DNA of 64,000 bases, taken from Clostridia bacterium. GTDB taxonomy: Bacteria > Bacillota > Clostridia > Oscillospirales > CAG-272. The DNA lies in the NCBI GenBank assembly GCA_017537175.1, contig JAFYLH010000010.1:79740-143739 (forward strand). Direction: 5' to 3'. Of the stretch, positions 11,068 through 21,446 are shown in pieces. The position numbers and the translations under genes are program-made. The notes below the pieces were generated by a model that ran no database searches, was not told where the DNA came from, and saw only the letters and a program-made list of their open reading frames with translations. Positions within the stretch are counted from its first letter, which is position 1; each line of letters opens with the position of its first letter.

Positions 11068-12345
11068 TTATGCTTTCTTTTTGTTGAATAACTTTTTTGC
11101 CAGAGCAAAGATAATTGCTATTCCAAGACCTACACCGATAGCCACAACAAGGTCAAACACAACGGTAAGTACAAAGGTAACCAGGAGTACTATGATATCT
11201 GTCCAGCATCTTTTCTTTATGATATCACGGAACTTTTTCCACTCGCTCATATTGTAGGCAACCATAAAGAGGATAGCAGCTATAGCAGGCATGGGAATTC
11301 CCTGCGCCAGGGGGGTAAGGCAGACAAGCACAAGGAGAAGCACAATAGCATGCACCATACCCGATATAGGAGTTCTGCCGCCGTTCTTTGCGTTTGCCGC
11401 GGTTCTTGCAATAGCACCGGTCGCGGGGATACCACCAAACATAACAGAAGCAACATTACCCAGACCCTGTGCAACAAGCTCGGCATTGGGGTTATGCTTT
11501 GAGCTTATCATACCGTCAGCCACCACGCAGGAGAGCAGCGATTCTATAGCCGCAAGTAACGCAATGGTAAAGCCGTCGGGAATAGCCGCCAATATATTAT
11601 TAAAGCTGAAATCATAATCGCCAAGAACAAACTTAGGGAATCCCTTGGATATTTCGCCTATGGTAGCTACATCACCGAAGCCGGGAACAAACTTAACTAT
11701 AAGTGTACCCACTACAACAGCAATAAGTGAAGGGGGAACACGCTTTTCAAGCTTGGGGTAGATAATAAGTATGGCAAGGCATACAGCACCTACAACCAAC
11801 GCCTGCCAGGTAAATGTGCCTATGGCATCTATGTTAGCCTCGATCTTTTCTATAGCCTCAATAGGCTTGATACCCTCGGCATACTGAAGACCGATAAAGT
11901 CCTTGATCTGTCCCACAAGTATGGTTACGGCAATACCCGAGGTAAAGCCTACCGTTATGGTATGGGGCATAAGCTTAATAAGACCGCCAAGCCTGCACAC
12001 ACCCATTATTACAAGCATAACACCTGCAATGATAGTGGCAATTATAAGTCCCTGCATGCCCTTTTCTTCGTTTAACACTATGCCTGCAACCATGGTGGCA
12101 AATGCAGCGGTAGGACCTGCTATCTGTATACGGCTGCCGCCTAAAAACGAAACGATAAAGCCTGCGAATACCGCAGTATAGATACCGCGTACAGGTTCAA
12201 CACCGGAAGCACTTGCAAGAGCTATGGAAAGGGGCAGAGCGATAATGGCAACTATGATACCCGCAACAATATCCTTTACAAATTGAGAACCGGTATAGCC
12301 CTTCATTGCCGAAAAGAGCTTCGGCTTAAGATAAAATTCCTTCAA
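11068..12345 (-). CDS. SulP-family anion transporter lacking the STAS domain (TTG start)
   Basis: 425 residues with about 10-12 membrane helices. The start is placed at TTG (12345) because an AGGAGA site lies 9 bases upstream; the nearest ATG is out of frame. SulP marks: ALPLSIALASASG after the first helix, GSRIQIAGPTAAF (the anion site region), TVGFTSGIA, and the ESLLSCVVADGM / NAELVAQGLGN / GGIPATGAIARTAAN block. The family moves sulfate, bicarbonate or dicarboxylates. Bacterial SulP proteins usually have ~550 residues with a C-terminal STAS domain; this one ends in a short basic tail (LFNKKKA) right after the last helix, so the STAS part is absent, not frameshifted within view. Confidence 0.92.
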   Translation of the reverse strand: MKEFYLKPKLFSAMKGYTGSQFVKDIVAGIIVAIIALPLSIALASASGVEPVRGIYTAVFAGFIVSFLGGSRIQIAGPTAAFATMVAGIVLNEEKGMQGLIIATIIAGVMLVIMGVCRLGGLIKLMPHTITVGFTSGIAVTILVGQIKDFIGLQYAEGIKPIEAIEKIEANIDAIGTFTWQALVVGAVCLAILIIYPKLEKRVPPSLIAVVVGTLIVKFVPGFGDVATIGEISKGFPKFVLGDYDFSFNNILAAIPDGFTIALLAAIESLLSCVVADGMISSKHNPNAELVAQGLGNVASVMFGGIPATGAIARTAANAKNGGRTPISGMVHAIVLLLVLVCLTPLAQGIPMPAIAAILFMVAYNMSEWKKFRDIIKKRCWTDIIVLLVTFVLTVVFDLVVAIGVGLGIAIIFALAKKLFNKKKA

Positions 12346-12385
12346 AAAAATCCATCTCCTTTGGATATAATCAATTGACCTTGAT

Positions 12386-12414
12386 ATACTATCACAACAA
12401 AAAAACAAAGTCAA
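12386..12414 (-). promoter_or_regulatory. promoter of the SulP gene
   Basis: TTGACT (12409-12414) and TAGTAT (12386-12391) on the minus strand with a 17 bp spacer, about 40 bp before the TTG start codon. Confidence 0.65.
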
Positions 12415-12457
12415 TGAATCTTCTGTGAAAAAACTTTATTTTTTCTGCAAAAAAGGG

Positions 12458-12486
12458 TTGACAAATGTATTTTGTTGTGTTATACT
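12458..12486 (+). promoter_or_regulatory. promoter of tRNA-Leu
   Basis: Near-consensus TTGACA (12458-12463), 17 bp, TATACT (12481-12486). Transcription should start about 25 bases before the tRNA. Confidence 0.85.
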
Positions 12487-12518
12487 AACACTCGCACCGC
12501 AAGAGTGCAACTAAATAT

Positions 12519-12603
12519 GCGAGAGTGGCGGAACTGGCAGACGCGCACGTTTGAGGGGCGTGTGGTTCACACCGTACGGGTTCAAGTCCCGTTTCTCGCA
12601 CCA
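12519..12603 (+). tRNA. tRNA-Leu (anticodon GAG), CCA encoded
   Basis: 85 bases. Acceptor stem GCGAGAG pairs with TTCTCGC, followed by A73 and encoded CCA. D arm has GGCGGAACTGGCAGAC; the anticodon stem CACGT/GCGTG closes a TTGAGGG loop with anticodon GAG; a long variable arm typical of class II tRNA follows; the T arm is ACGGG-TTCAAGT-CCCGT. It is a stand-alone gene with its own promoter and terminator. Confidence 0.96.
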
Positions 12604-12641
12604 CGAAAAAGGATGTCTTTCGAGACATCCTTTTTTCGTGG
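12601..12641 (+). terminator. terminator of tRNA-Leu, sharing the CCA end
   Basis: CCACGAAAAAGGATGTC (12601-12617), six-base loop, then the complement GACATCC plus T-run and CGTGG to 12641. The outer stem uses the tRNA CCA itself, so in the primary transcript the CCA end is base-paired. Confidence 0.85.
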
Positions 12642-12644
12642 TGC

Positions 12645-12803
12645 AGCTAAATTCGGCTTCGCCGAGCTAAATTGAGCACAGCTCAGCTAAATTCCTCACG
12701 GAGCTAAATGTGCTCCGCACGCTATGGCCGAATTTAATTTAGCTGTACGAAGTACAATTTAGCTATTTCGTAAGAAATAATTTAGCTGCGAAGCAATTTA
12801 GCT
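12645..12803 (+). repeat. linker-hairpin array A (AGCTAAATT x4, then inverted x4)
   Basis: Four copies of AGCTAAAT(T) at 12645, 12665, 12685 and 12702 are followed by four copies in inverted orientation (AATTTAGCT) at 12736, 12756, 12779 and 12795. Between the linkers lie small palindromes with different stems and 3-4 base loops: CGGC-TTC-GCCG, GAGC-ACA-GCTC, CC-TCAC-GG, GTGC-TCC-GCAC, then GTAC-GAA-GTAC, ATTTC-GTAA-GAAAT and GC-GAA-GC. The linker orientation flips at the centre (about 12721-12735), so the whole block can also fold as one cruciform. A second array of the same design but with another linker lies at 40460-40646. No coding potential. Confidence 0.85.
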
Positions 12804-12823
12804 TTAATGTTCCAAGTTTCGCC

Positions 12824-12852
12824 TTGATTTTATTTCGGGTTTGTAGTATAAT
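12824..12852 (+). promoter_or_regulatory. promoter reading into the small ORF at 12891
   Basis: TTGATT (12824-12829), 17 bp, TATAAT (12847-12852), just downstream of array A. Well-formed promoter with no large gene behind it. Confidence 0.7.
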
Positions 12853-12890
12853 TATTACACAAGCTTCAAAGCTCTGAAGGAGTACAGTCA

Positions 12891-13046
12891 ATGAAATTAT
12901 TCAAAATCGGCACAATTTTACAAATCGTTTATTTTGCTTGCTGTATGCTGTTTCGTGCATTGCAGCGGGGGTGTATAAAAGTTACTGAATATCAAAAGGA
13001 TGCTCACGCATCCTTTTTTAATATTCTATCTTCCCTTCCGCCTTAA
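12891..13046 (+). CDS. possible 51-residue hydrophobic small protein
   Basis: ATG at 12891 is preceded by AAGGAG about 8 bases upstream and by a 17-bp-spaced promoter. The peptide begins MKLFKIGTILQIVYFACC and has one hydrophobic segment with two Cys, then a basic stretch. The frame reads through the hairpin at 12994-13019 and ends at TAA 13046, antisense to the last 29 bases of the amidase gene. I do not recognise a family. It may be a truncated remnant of a longer gene (the C-terminal part looks like read-through of a terminator) or a real membrane peptide. Confidence is low because the 3' half is not protein-like. Confidence 0.35.
   Translation: MKLFKIGTILQIVYFACCMLFRALQRGCIKVTEYQKDAHASFFNILSSLPP
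12994..13019. terminator. bidirectional hairpin terminator between small ORF and amidase
   Basis: AAAAGGATGC - TCAC - GCATCCTTTT with a T-run on the plus strand and TTTT on the minus strand. It ends the phage-derived minus-strand operon and any transcript from the 12824 promoter. Confidence 0.8.
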
Positions 13047-13734
13047 GCGCTCTTGCAAGCACTACGAGGGTACGCATTGTACCATAGCTAAGGTCAAGGT
13101 CGTCGGGTGCGGCACCGTAAAAGTATCCCTTACCGTAAAGTGCTTTAATGGGAGCCTGCGCCCAGTCGGGAAGCTCATCCCAATAATGATAGACCCTTTC
13201 CTTTGAGGCATCTATCATTGCCTGTACCTCTTCTCTTGTCAATTCATCATCCTCCTTTGACAGCTCTGCCCTTATCATATCAAGAAATCTCTGCCAGCCC
13301 ATATCAAGGGTACGGTGGGGACAGTATTTACCCGAGAAATCCTGATGCTTTTTAACTTTGGATATATCCCAGCCGTATTCCTTAAGCTTTGATGCAATGA
13401 ATACGGCGGTATTTTTTTCTGCCTGTATAAACCGCTCTCCGCCCGATTTTGAATAGCATATCTCGATACCGATATAATTTCGGTTACCCTCACCTGTTGC
13501 TCCGTCTCCTGCGTGAAAGCCGTTACGGTTCTCGGGGATAGCCTGTATGATCTGCCTGTCATCTATGGCATAGTGATAGGATGTGTAGTCGTTGTTACCT
13601 GTCATATAGGCTATCTCGTTTTCGGCAGAGGCATCGTTTGCCGTATTGTGTACGCATATACCCTTTGGTGTCATGGAATAGGGACATTTTATACCGTACT
13701 TATCGGCAGATACAAGTCTCTGTATTATCTCCAT
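13018..13734 (-). CDS. N-acetylmuramoyl-L-alanine amidase (amidase_2), phage endolysin-like
   Basis: 238 residues from the ATG at 13734, chosen because GAAGGAGGG lies 6 bases upstream. Residues ~15-165 form an amidase_2 zinc domain: VHNTAN (first zinc His), SYHYAID, NGFHAGDG, GIEICYS (Glu) and CPHRTLD (second His region). The last ~70 residues (DELPDWAQAPIKALYGKGYF...) look like one SLH-like wall-binding repeat. No signal peptide, so export would need the holin-like neighbours. It is the last gene of the cassette that starts at 16920; the upstream gene stops one base before its ATG. Confidence 0.92.
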   Translation of the reverse strand: MEIIQRLVSADKYGIKCPYSMTPKGICVHNTANDASAENEIAYMTGNNDYTSYHYAIDDRQIIQAIPENRNGFHAGDGATGEGNRNYIGIEICYSKSGGERFIQAEKNTAVFIASKLKEYGWDISKVKKHQDFSGKYCPHRTLDMGWQRFLDMIRAELSKEDDELTREEVQAMIDASKERVYHYWDELPDWAQAPIKALYGKGYFYGAAPDDLDLSYGTMRTLVVLARALKAEGKIEY

Positions 13735-13735
13735 A

Positions 13736-13912
13736 TCAACCCTCCTTCTTTTCGTGCTGGGTGCCAAAGTAGAAGGCTATCACCGAGGATGTGATTATCA
13801 TCACATTATCCGGGGATATCTGTCCCTTCAGACTAAGCACCGCAAACACCGTAACCACCGCAAAGGTAACTATAGTCTTTACCTTAATTAAATTTGCAAT
13901 ATTTTTAAGCAT
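13736..13912 (-). CDS. small phage holin-like membrane protein
   Basis: 58 residues from the ATG at 13912 (AAGGAGG 6 bases upstream). It starts with a basic segment, has two hydrophobic stretches (IVTFAVVTVFAVLSL and VMIITSSVIAFYFG) and ends in a charged tail HEKKEG. Size, topology and its place right before an amidase fit the phage_holin family. The protein would let the amidase cross the membrane. Its 3' end carries the amidase ribosome binding site. Confidence 0.75.
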   Translation of the reverse strand: MLKNIANLIKVKTIVTFAVVTVFAVLSLKGQISPDNVMIITSSVIAFYFGTQHEKKEG

Positions 13913-13922
13913 TTTTACCTCC

Positions 13923-14196
13923 TTATGTAACAATGTCCCAGGTCTGAACTTCCTTGTAGATACGGTCTACAAAGGAATTTCCCTTAAGTGTTTTGTATGC
14001 TTCGTACAGAAGTACAAAATTTTCGTATTCGTACTGCCGTATCTCTTCTTTTTCGCGGTTGTGGTAATAGATACGCAGCATTTCACTTCTCAGCTGGCAA
14101 AGCTGTCCCTTTTTTATTTTATGATTGTTCACCCAAATAGGTGCCATCATACCCATAAGTGCGATAAGCTCCGCCACAAAGAAGGAAAGAGTCATC

Positions 14197-14204
<8 letters not shown>
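13923..14204 (-). CDS. small membrane protein with coiled coil, phage-cassette associated
   Basis: 93 residues from the ATG at 14204 (AAGGAGG upstream). One N-terminal membrane segment ([20 protein letters not shown]) is followed by a charged, probably helical cytoplasmic region with many Lys, Arg, Glu and Tyr. The start overlaps the stop of the collagen/M14 gene (8 bases) and the stop lies 11 bases before the holin-like gene, so it belongs to the same unit. I do not recognise a named family; similar short proteins precede holins in clostridial prophages. Confidence 0.7.
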
Positions 14205-16920
<2,716 letters not shown>

Positions 16921-17003
16921 ATTTTGCCTCCTTTTTTCTTCAATTATACATTTTAATTTCGTCATTCAAAAGGGTACCACCCCCTAATTTTTTCCTTGAA
17001 ATA

Positions 17004-17032
17004 TTGAAAATCACCGCAAATAAGTGTATAAT
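17004..17032 (+). promoter_or_regulatory. promoter of the metallophosphoesterase gene
   Basis: TTGAAA (17004-17009), 17 bp, TATAAT (17027-17032), 27 bp before the start codon. Confidence 0.7.
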
Positions 17033-17059
17033 TATATAAATAATTTCAGGAGAAGCTAT

Positions 17060-18286
17060 ATGAGAATCGCGTTTATAGGAGACCTGCAATACTGGAAGGC
17101 AGAAATAGAAAATCTTGAATATAAAATGCGGCAGGTATCTATGCATAAACCCGACCTTGCCATAGTTATGGGGGACTTTGGCGGTTCTAAAATGAGAAGT
17201 GTCGAGGGGCTGGAGGAAACAAAGCATCATGTTGATCTTATAGGCTGTCCCCGGCAGGCTATTATGGGAAATCACGATGTTGAATACAACTCCGAGTATA
17301 TGTATGACTACGACCCTGTCTCCACCTTCAGAGAGGTTTTCGGCAAGGAGCCTTACAGCGCAACCGTGGTTGACGGTGTGCTTATATTGTGTGTTACAAT
17401 AGAACGGCAGCCCCTTGAGGGACTTCGCACAATACACGCGGTATATGTAAGCGACCGGCAGTATGAATGGGCAAGAGAACAGCTTAAAAAGCATGAGGGT
17501 ATGCCTACCCTGCTTGTAACCCACGCCCATATGGCAGGAGCGGGGATCCGTTGCGACAGACCCCTTCACACCTCGGCAACCGACACATATCTCGAACAGA
17601 CCTTTAAGCCGGAACGCTGGCAGGCACTCACCAAGGAATTTCCGCAGATAAAGGCCTGGTGCTCGGCACATCTGCATATGGGGCATGATTATGATACAGC
17701 TATTACCTACCGCGAGGGGGTAATGCACATATCCTGCGGAGTTATGACCTGCTGTACAAGGGACGAAAGCTGTAATACCCGATTTGTTGACATAAATAAC
17801 GGTAAGCTGACCGTATACACCCTTGATCATAACAACGACAAGAAGCTTATCGAGGATGCAGTTCTTGACTTAAACGAAAATACTCCTCCCGAGGGCAGAT
17901 ATTATATTCCTCAAAAGGGAGAAATTCTTGTAGGCGAGGATGATGCTCCTACAGCGGTATACAGGCATCCTTATCTTGACCGTTACTATGTTGCAACTCA
18001 AAAGGATTTTTTGTGGGAATATGACGGCGGTCTGTGGGACTTTACAGGGACTATAGCTTATGAGCGAAAAGTAAAAAGCCTGTCGGCAGAAAGCGACAGA
18101 CTTTATATAGAATTTGCAGATGGAGAGATAAGGTCTGTAGACCCACATTCCCGTAAAAGATGGCAGTATACAGATCATATAAATCAGGAATATATTCCCG
18201 AAAGTGAGCTTAAGGGTGATATAATGAAGACCGTTCCTTTTTCAACCTTCTCAAAGAAGGAAGGAATTTATGTGAAATTTATTTAA
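17060..18286 (+). CDS. calcineurin-like metallophosphoesterase with C-terminal accessory domain
   Basis: 408 residues from the ATG at 17060 (AGGAGA 6-7 bases upstream). The N-terminal ~235 residues have the metallophosphoesterase metal motifs in order: GDLQYW, VMGDFGG, MGNHDVEY, VTHAHMAG and SAHLHMGHD. There is no signal peptide. The remaining ~170 residues (VYRHPYLDRYYVATQKDF ... GEIRSVDPHSRKRWQ) form a separate beta-rich domain I do not recognise. The gene stands alone on the plus strand between two convergent or divergent minus units, with its own promoter and terminator. The substrate is unknown. Confidence 0.88.
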   Translation: MRIAFIGDLQYWKAEIENLEYKMRQVSMHKPDLAIVMGDFGGSKMRSVEGLEETKHHVDLIGCPRQAIMGNHDVEYNSEYMYDYDPVSTFREVFGKEPYSATVVDGVLILCVTIERQPLEGLRTIHAVYVSDRQYEWAREQLKKHEGMPTLLVTHAHMAGAGIRCDRPLHTSATDTYLEQTFKPERWQALTKEFPQIKAWCSAHLHMGHDYDTAITYREGVMHISCGVMTCCTRDESCNTRFVDINNGKLTVYTLDHNNDKKLIEDAVLDLNENTPPEGRYYIPQKGEILVGEDDAPTAVYRHPYLDRYYVATQKDFLWEYDGGLWDFTGTIAYERKVKSLSAESDRLYIEFADGEIRSVDPHSRKRWQYTDHINQEYIPESELKGDIMKTVPFSTFSKKEGIYVKFI

Positions 18287-18293
18287 TAAAAAC

Positions 18294-18317
18294 GAAAGCA
18301 GGCTTACGCCTGCTTTC
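18294..18317. terminator. bidirectional terminator between metallophosphoesterase and SLH gene
   Basis: GAAAGCAGGC - TTAC - GCCTGCTTTC, serving the convergent genes on both sides. Confidence 0.8.
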
Positions 18318-18332
18318 TTCATTAATTTTGCA

Positions 18333-19943
18333 TTATTTTGTTGCTTCAATATATCCAAGCTCAACCAGCTTCTTATAAACCTGCTGACCGAGGAGGGTGT
18401 TGTAGATGTGGTTGCCGTGCTCGTAGTCAGAGAGCATAGAGTAAGGAATCTCACCCTTGGCGATGTTTTCCTCATCCTTCTGCTTTGTTTCCTCGTCTCT
18501 TGCATCAAGGTCGATAAGACCCTGTGCGTGAGCATCCTCGAGACCGTGCTCGATGGCATAGGTTCTGAAATCAAGGAAGTGCTCGCCGTAGTACTCGGCA
18601 AGATCCTCGTTGAACTCCCAGATCTGAGGCATATAATAAAGGCTGGTAAGGCTGATGATGATATAGTTATCGGTGCCGATATAGTCGATCATACGCTGCT
18701 GTGTAGCAATAAGCTTATCAGCTTCATCATAGTCATATTCATTGCTGGGGCCTGTAAAGATAACGTGGAAGTCATCCTTGTCGGGCATAGTCATACCGTT
18801 GGTAACAACGCGGGTAAGACGGTCAACATTTACCTCTTCAAATGTACCGCTGCCCTGACGGGTAAAGAAGTACATATCGTTATCGTCCTCATCATACTTG
18901 TGAGATATCTGACCCTTCTGACCTGCGATGGTAACGGGAGAAAGACCCTTGGTGCCAAGATCGGCAAGAGACACTACCAGCTCATAATTTTCGTCATAGA
19001 GATAGATTCTTACGGGGGTCTTGTCTGCGGGGATCTTGAAGGGTGCAACGTACATAGGCATAGAGCCGTGCTTCATTGCAACATGCTCTGCGGTATCACC
19101 GCCTGCACCGTAGTTATATACCTTAAAATCTCTTGTTCCGTAGCCCTGTGCAAATGCGTAGTCACGAAGCTCCTCGGGATAACCGCCTGCGGTCATACTG
19201 TCACCCCAGCAGAAGATCTGGATAGCGTCGGATTCTTTTGTTTCGATAGCATCAAAATCCTTGGTGTCGGGGGGAAGAACAGAGTCGGTCTTCATAAAGT
19301 GAAGTGTATAGAAAAGCTGTGCCGCCTGGGCTCTTGTTGCAGTACCCTTGGGGTCAAGCTTATCATTGCCTACACCTGTAATAACACCGTTATATACAGC
19401 CCATTCTACATCCTCGACCGCCCATGCGCCTATTTTTTTTGCATCTGCAAAGCCGTCAGCGGTATTAGGGCCTGCGGGGAATTTATTGGTTATATTATAC
19501 TTTACCGCAAACTGATGTATCATACGGGCAAGCTGCTCACGGGTAACATTGTCGTTAGGCTTGAACTTACCGTCGATACCTGCAACTATGCCCTTGTCCA
19601 CCGCCCAGGAAACTGCGGTCTCAAACCAAGCACCGTCCGGAACATCGGGAAAATCGGTGTCGGTGTAAAGGGTCAGATCATCATCCGAAAGCTGAGACAG
19701 CACCTGTACTGTCATAGCACGGGTGAAGTTCATATGAGGGCTGAAAAGGTTATATCCTGTTCCCAGCATCAAACCTCTCTCTGAAACATACTTGACTGCA
19801 TCATAATACCAGGTACCGGGCTTTATATCCCATAAACCACCGGGAGCAGGCAGAGTGTCTACCGCAAAAGACGGAACGATCGCACCCGTCATCATAAGAA
19901 GCGACAGAACCAAAACTGTCAATCTGCGAATAATATTTTTCAT
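18333..19943 (-). CDS. S-layer-homology surface protein with SGNH hydrolase-like domain
   Basis: 536 residues from the ATG at 19943 (GGAGG 8 bases upstream). A Sec signal (LTVLVLSLLMMTGAIVPSFA) is followed by three SLH repeats of about 55-60 residues (cores: SERGLMLGTG, FPDVPDGAWF...VDKGIVAG, FADAKKIGAWA...YNGVITGVG), which bind secondary wall polymer. From about residue 245 an SGNH-like domain follows: CWGDSMTAGG (Ser), YNYGAGGDTAEH (block II), and a DYEHGNH segment near residue 510 for the Asp/His pair. An insertion of ~90 beta-rich residues separates blocks II and III. Probably a cell-wall-attached esterase or acyltransferase acting on surface glycans. Confidence 0.85.
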   Translation of the reverse strand: MKNIIRRLTVLVLSLLMMTGAIVPSFAVDTLPAPGGLWDIKPGTWYYDAVKYVSERGLMLGTGYNLFSPHMNFTRAMTVQVLSQLSDDDLTLYTDTDFPDVPDGAWFETAVSWAVDKGIVAGIDGKFKPNDNVTREQLARMIHQFAVKYNITNKFPAGPNTADGFADAKKIGAWAVEDVEWAVYNGVITGVGNDKLDPKGTATRAQAAQLFYTLHFMKTDSVLPPDTKDFDAIETKESDAIQIFCWGDSMTAGGYPEELRDYAFAQGYGTRDFKVYNYGAGGDTAEHVAMKHGSMPMYVAPFKIPADKTPVRIYLYDENYELVVSLADLGTKGLSPVTIAGQKGQISHKYDEDDNDMYFFTRQGSGTFEEVNVDRLTRVVTNGMTMPDKDDFHVIFTGPSNEYDYDEADKLIATQQRMIDYIGTDNYIIISLTSLYYMPQIWEFNEDLAEYYGEHFLDFRTYAIEHGLEDAHAQGLIDLDARDEETKQKDEENIAKGEIPYSMLSDYEHGNHIYNTLLGQQVYKKLVELGYIEATK

Positions 19944-19976
19944 TTTAGTTTCCTCCATGGAAATTTTTATACTGTA

Positions 19977-20005
19977 ATTATAACAAACCCTCAGGCGTTT
20001 GTCAA
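19977..20005 (-). promoter_or_regulatory. promoter of the SLH-SGNH gene
   Basis: TTGACA (20000-20005), 17 bp, TATAAT (19977-19982) on the minus strand. The -35 box overlaps the nadE stop codon, so nadE transcripts may read through this promoter. Confidence 0.75.
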
Positions 20006-20733
20006 ATTTCGGGCTTGAAGCAAGGCATGAACTCCAGCTTAAAGAGATTAGCCTTGTGTCTGCGGTCGATATTCTCCTTGGTTACGGGATCGTCGATCTC
20101 CCCTGTTCTGATATATCTGTCAAGCACCGCATAGGTAAAGCCGAGATTCTCTTCATCTGTCTTGCCGCAGAGACCGTCGATGGGAACCTTATCCACAAGC
20201 TCATCGGGAAGCCCGAGCAGTCTGCCTATCTCCTTGACCTCGGCAACCGTAATAAAGGACATGGGAGAAAAATCGCCTACAGAGTCACCGTAACGTGTGG
20301 AGTAGCCTACCCAGTCCTCGGAGAGGTTACAGGTATTGCACACTCTGCCGTTAACGCTCTGGGATACGGCATAGAGGGTGGACATTCTCACTCTGGGAGG
20401 GATGTTCTGTATGGTCTGGGGAGTTATCTCGATATCATCGGGCAGATTGTTTATTATAGCATCCACCGCATCCTTTACGTTGATAACATAATGCTTGATG
20501 CCAAGGTGGTTTACAAGCATAAATGCCTTGTCTATATCGTGCTGCTCGCCCTTGGGCATAAGCACACCTATAACTCTGTCCTTGCCGAGAGCCTCAACAC
20601 AGAGAGCCGCCGCAACAGAGCTGTCCTTGCCGCCCGAAATGCCTACAACGGCATTACAGCCGGGACCGTTCTTTTCAAAGAAGTCGCGTATCCACGCTAC
20701 ACATTCGTTTTTTACCTTTTCTGCATTAAACAT
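20002..20733 (-). CDS. nadE: ammonia-dependent NAD+ synthetase
   Basis: 243 residues, close to the length of stand-alone NH3-type NadE. It amidates deamido-NAD to NAD with ATP. The PP-loop GISGGKDSSV lies at about residue 32; SEDWVGYSTRYGDSVGDFSP contains the deamido-NAD contact region, and GLPDELVDKVPIDGL follows. No N-terminal glutaminase domain is present, so free ammonia is the donor. A GGAGAAG site precedes the ATG. It is 12 bp after the nicotinamidase-like gene, so the two form an NAD salvage pair. Confidence 0.95.
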   Translation of the reverse strand: MFNAEKVKNECVAWIRDFFEKNGPGCNAVVGISGGKDSSVAAALCVEALGKDRVIGVLMPKGEQHDIDKAFMLVNHLGIKHYVINVKDAVDAIINNLPDDIEITPQTIQNIPPRVRMSTLYAVSQSVNGRVCNTCNLSEDWVGYSTRYGDSVGDFSPMSFITVAEVKEIGRLLGLPDELVDKVPIDGLCGKTDEENLGFTYAVLDRYIRTGEIDDPVTKENIDRRHKANLFKLEFMPCFKPEI

Positions 20734-20745
20734 TTTTATCTTCTC

Positions 20746-21273
20746 CTATTCTGTTACGTTTATCTGACACATCTTCATTGTGGTAAGTGCCGCATTGTGG
20801 CTGTCGGGAGTAACTCCTGCACAGCAGGATGCATCTACACCGACCTCTGCTTCAAGGAAGTTGGCCTTGATCAAAAGAGCATTGGATACAACACAGATAT
20901 CGGTGCAAAGGCCGATAAGCTCTATTGCAATATCTGCCTGATCATAGGATGCTTTGATATACTCAACAAGCTCGGTGGAGCCAAAGGTAGGCTTCTCGAT
21001 AGCCTTATATTCTCTGTTATCAAGAGCGGCTTGAACCTTAGAGTCAAGCTCCCAGCCGTCAGTACCCTTGATGCAATGAGGTACGGGAAGGTTTTTGCCC
21101 TCCTGAGTTTCCATATAGCTCTCGGAATGGGTGTCATATGTGACAATAATATCACCCTCAAAGGCTTCTATCTTGTTTACAACATTGTCAACTATGGCAA
21201 CTGCCTCGGCAGAGCCAAGAGCACCGTCAACAAAGTCCTTTTGCATATCAACTACGATCAATATATTTTTCAT
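20746..21273 (-). CDS. pncA: nicotinamidase/isochorismatase-family hydrolase (PncA-like)
   Basis: 175 residues from the ATG at 21273 (AAGGTGG upstream). Catalytic triad of the isochorismatase fold: Asp in VVDMQKDFV (near residue 9), Lys in EKPTFGST, Cys in GLCTDICVVSNA. The metal-binding DTHSE plus a later His (PVPHCIKG) match nicotinamidases rather than other family members. It would convert nicotinamide to nicotinate, feeding NAD salvage; the neighbour nadE supports this. Confidence 0.88.
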   Translation of the reverse strand: MKNILIVVDMQKDFVDGALGSAEAVAIVDNVVNKIEAFEGDIIVTYDTHSESYMETQEGKNLPVPHCIKGTDGWELDSKVQAALDNREYKAIEKPTFGSTELVEYIKASYDQADIAIELIGLCTDICVVSNALLIKANFLEAEVGVDASCCAGVTPDSHNAALTTMKMCQINVTE

Positions 21274-21298
21274 AACATCCACCTTTTCACTTTTGACT

Positions 21299-21327
21299 AT
21301 TATATCACATACCTGCACAAAAAACAA
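21299..21327 (-). promoter_or_regulatory. promoter of pncA-nadE
   Basis: TTGTTT (21322-21327), 17 bp, TATAAT (21299-21304) on the minus strand. The -35 lies in the T-run of the upstream terminator. Confidence 0.6.
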
Positions 21328-21354
21328 GAGAACAGATACAAGTATCTGTTCTCT
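21327..21354 (-). terminator. terminator of the BFD-like/rubrerythrin unit
   Basis: AGAGAACAGATA - CAAG - TATCTGTTCTCT, followed on the minus strand by TTGTTTTTTG. Confidence 0.8.
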
Positions 21355-21446
21355 GATTCAGTAAGTATTGATTTTCTGCACATCGGGCACTGCACATACA
21401 GTCAATGATTGTAAGATACCCGATTATCGCCGCAGGTCGTACCCGC

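Noticed and set aside
12472..12675. 67-codon reading frame across the tRNA
   Set aside because: It is only the tRNA-Leu and its terminator read as protein.
12645..12803. Array A as a CRISPR array
   Set aside because: Repeats are only 8-9 bases, spacers are 7-14 base palindromes, orientation flips in the middle and no cas genes are near.
18408..21408. Two frames of over 450 codons on the plus strand
   Set aside because: They are antisense to the SLH gene and to nadE-pncA; the Cys/Leu/Val-rich composition is typical of shadow frames.
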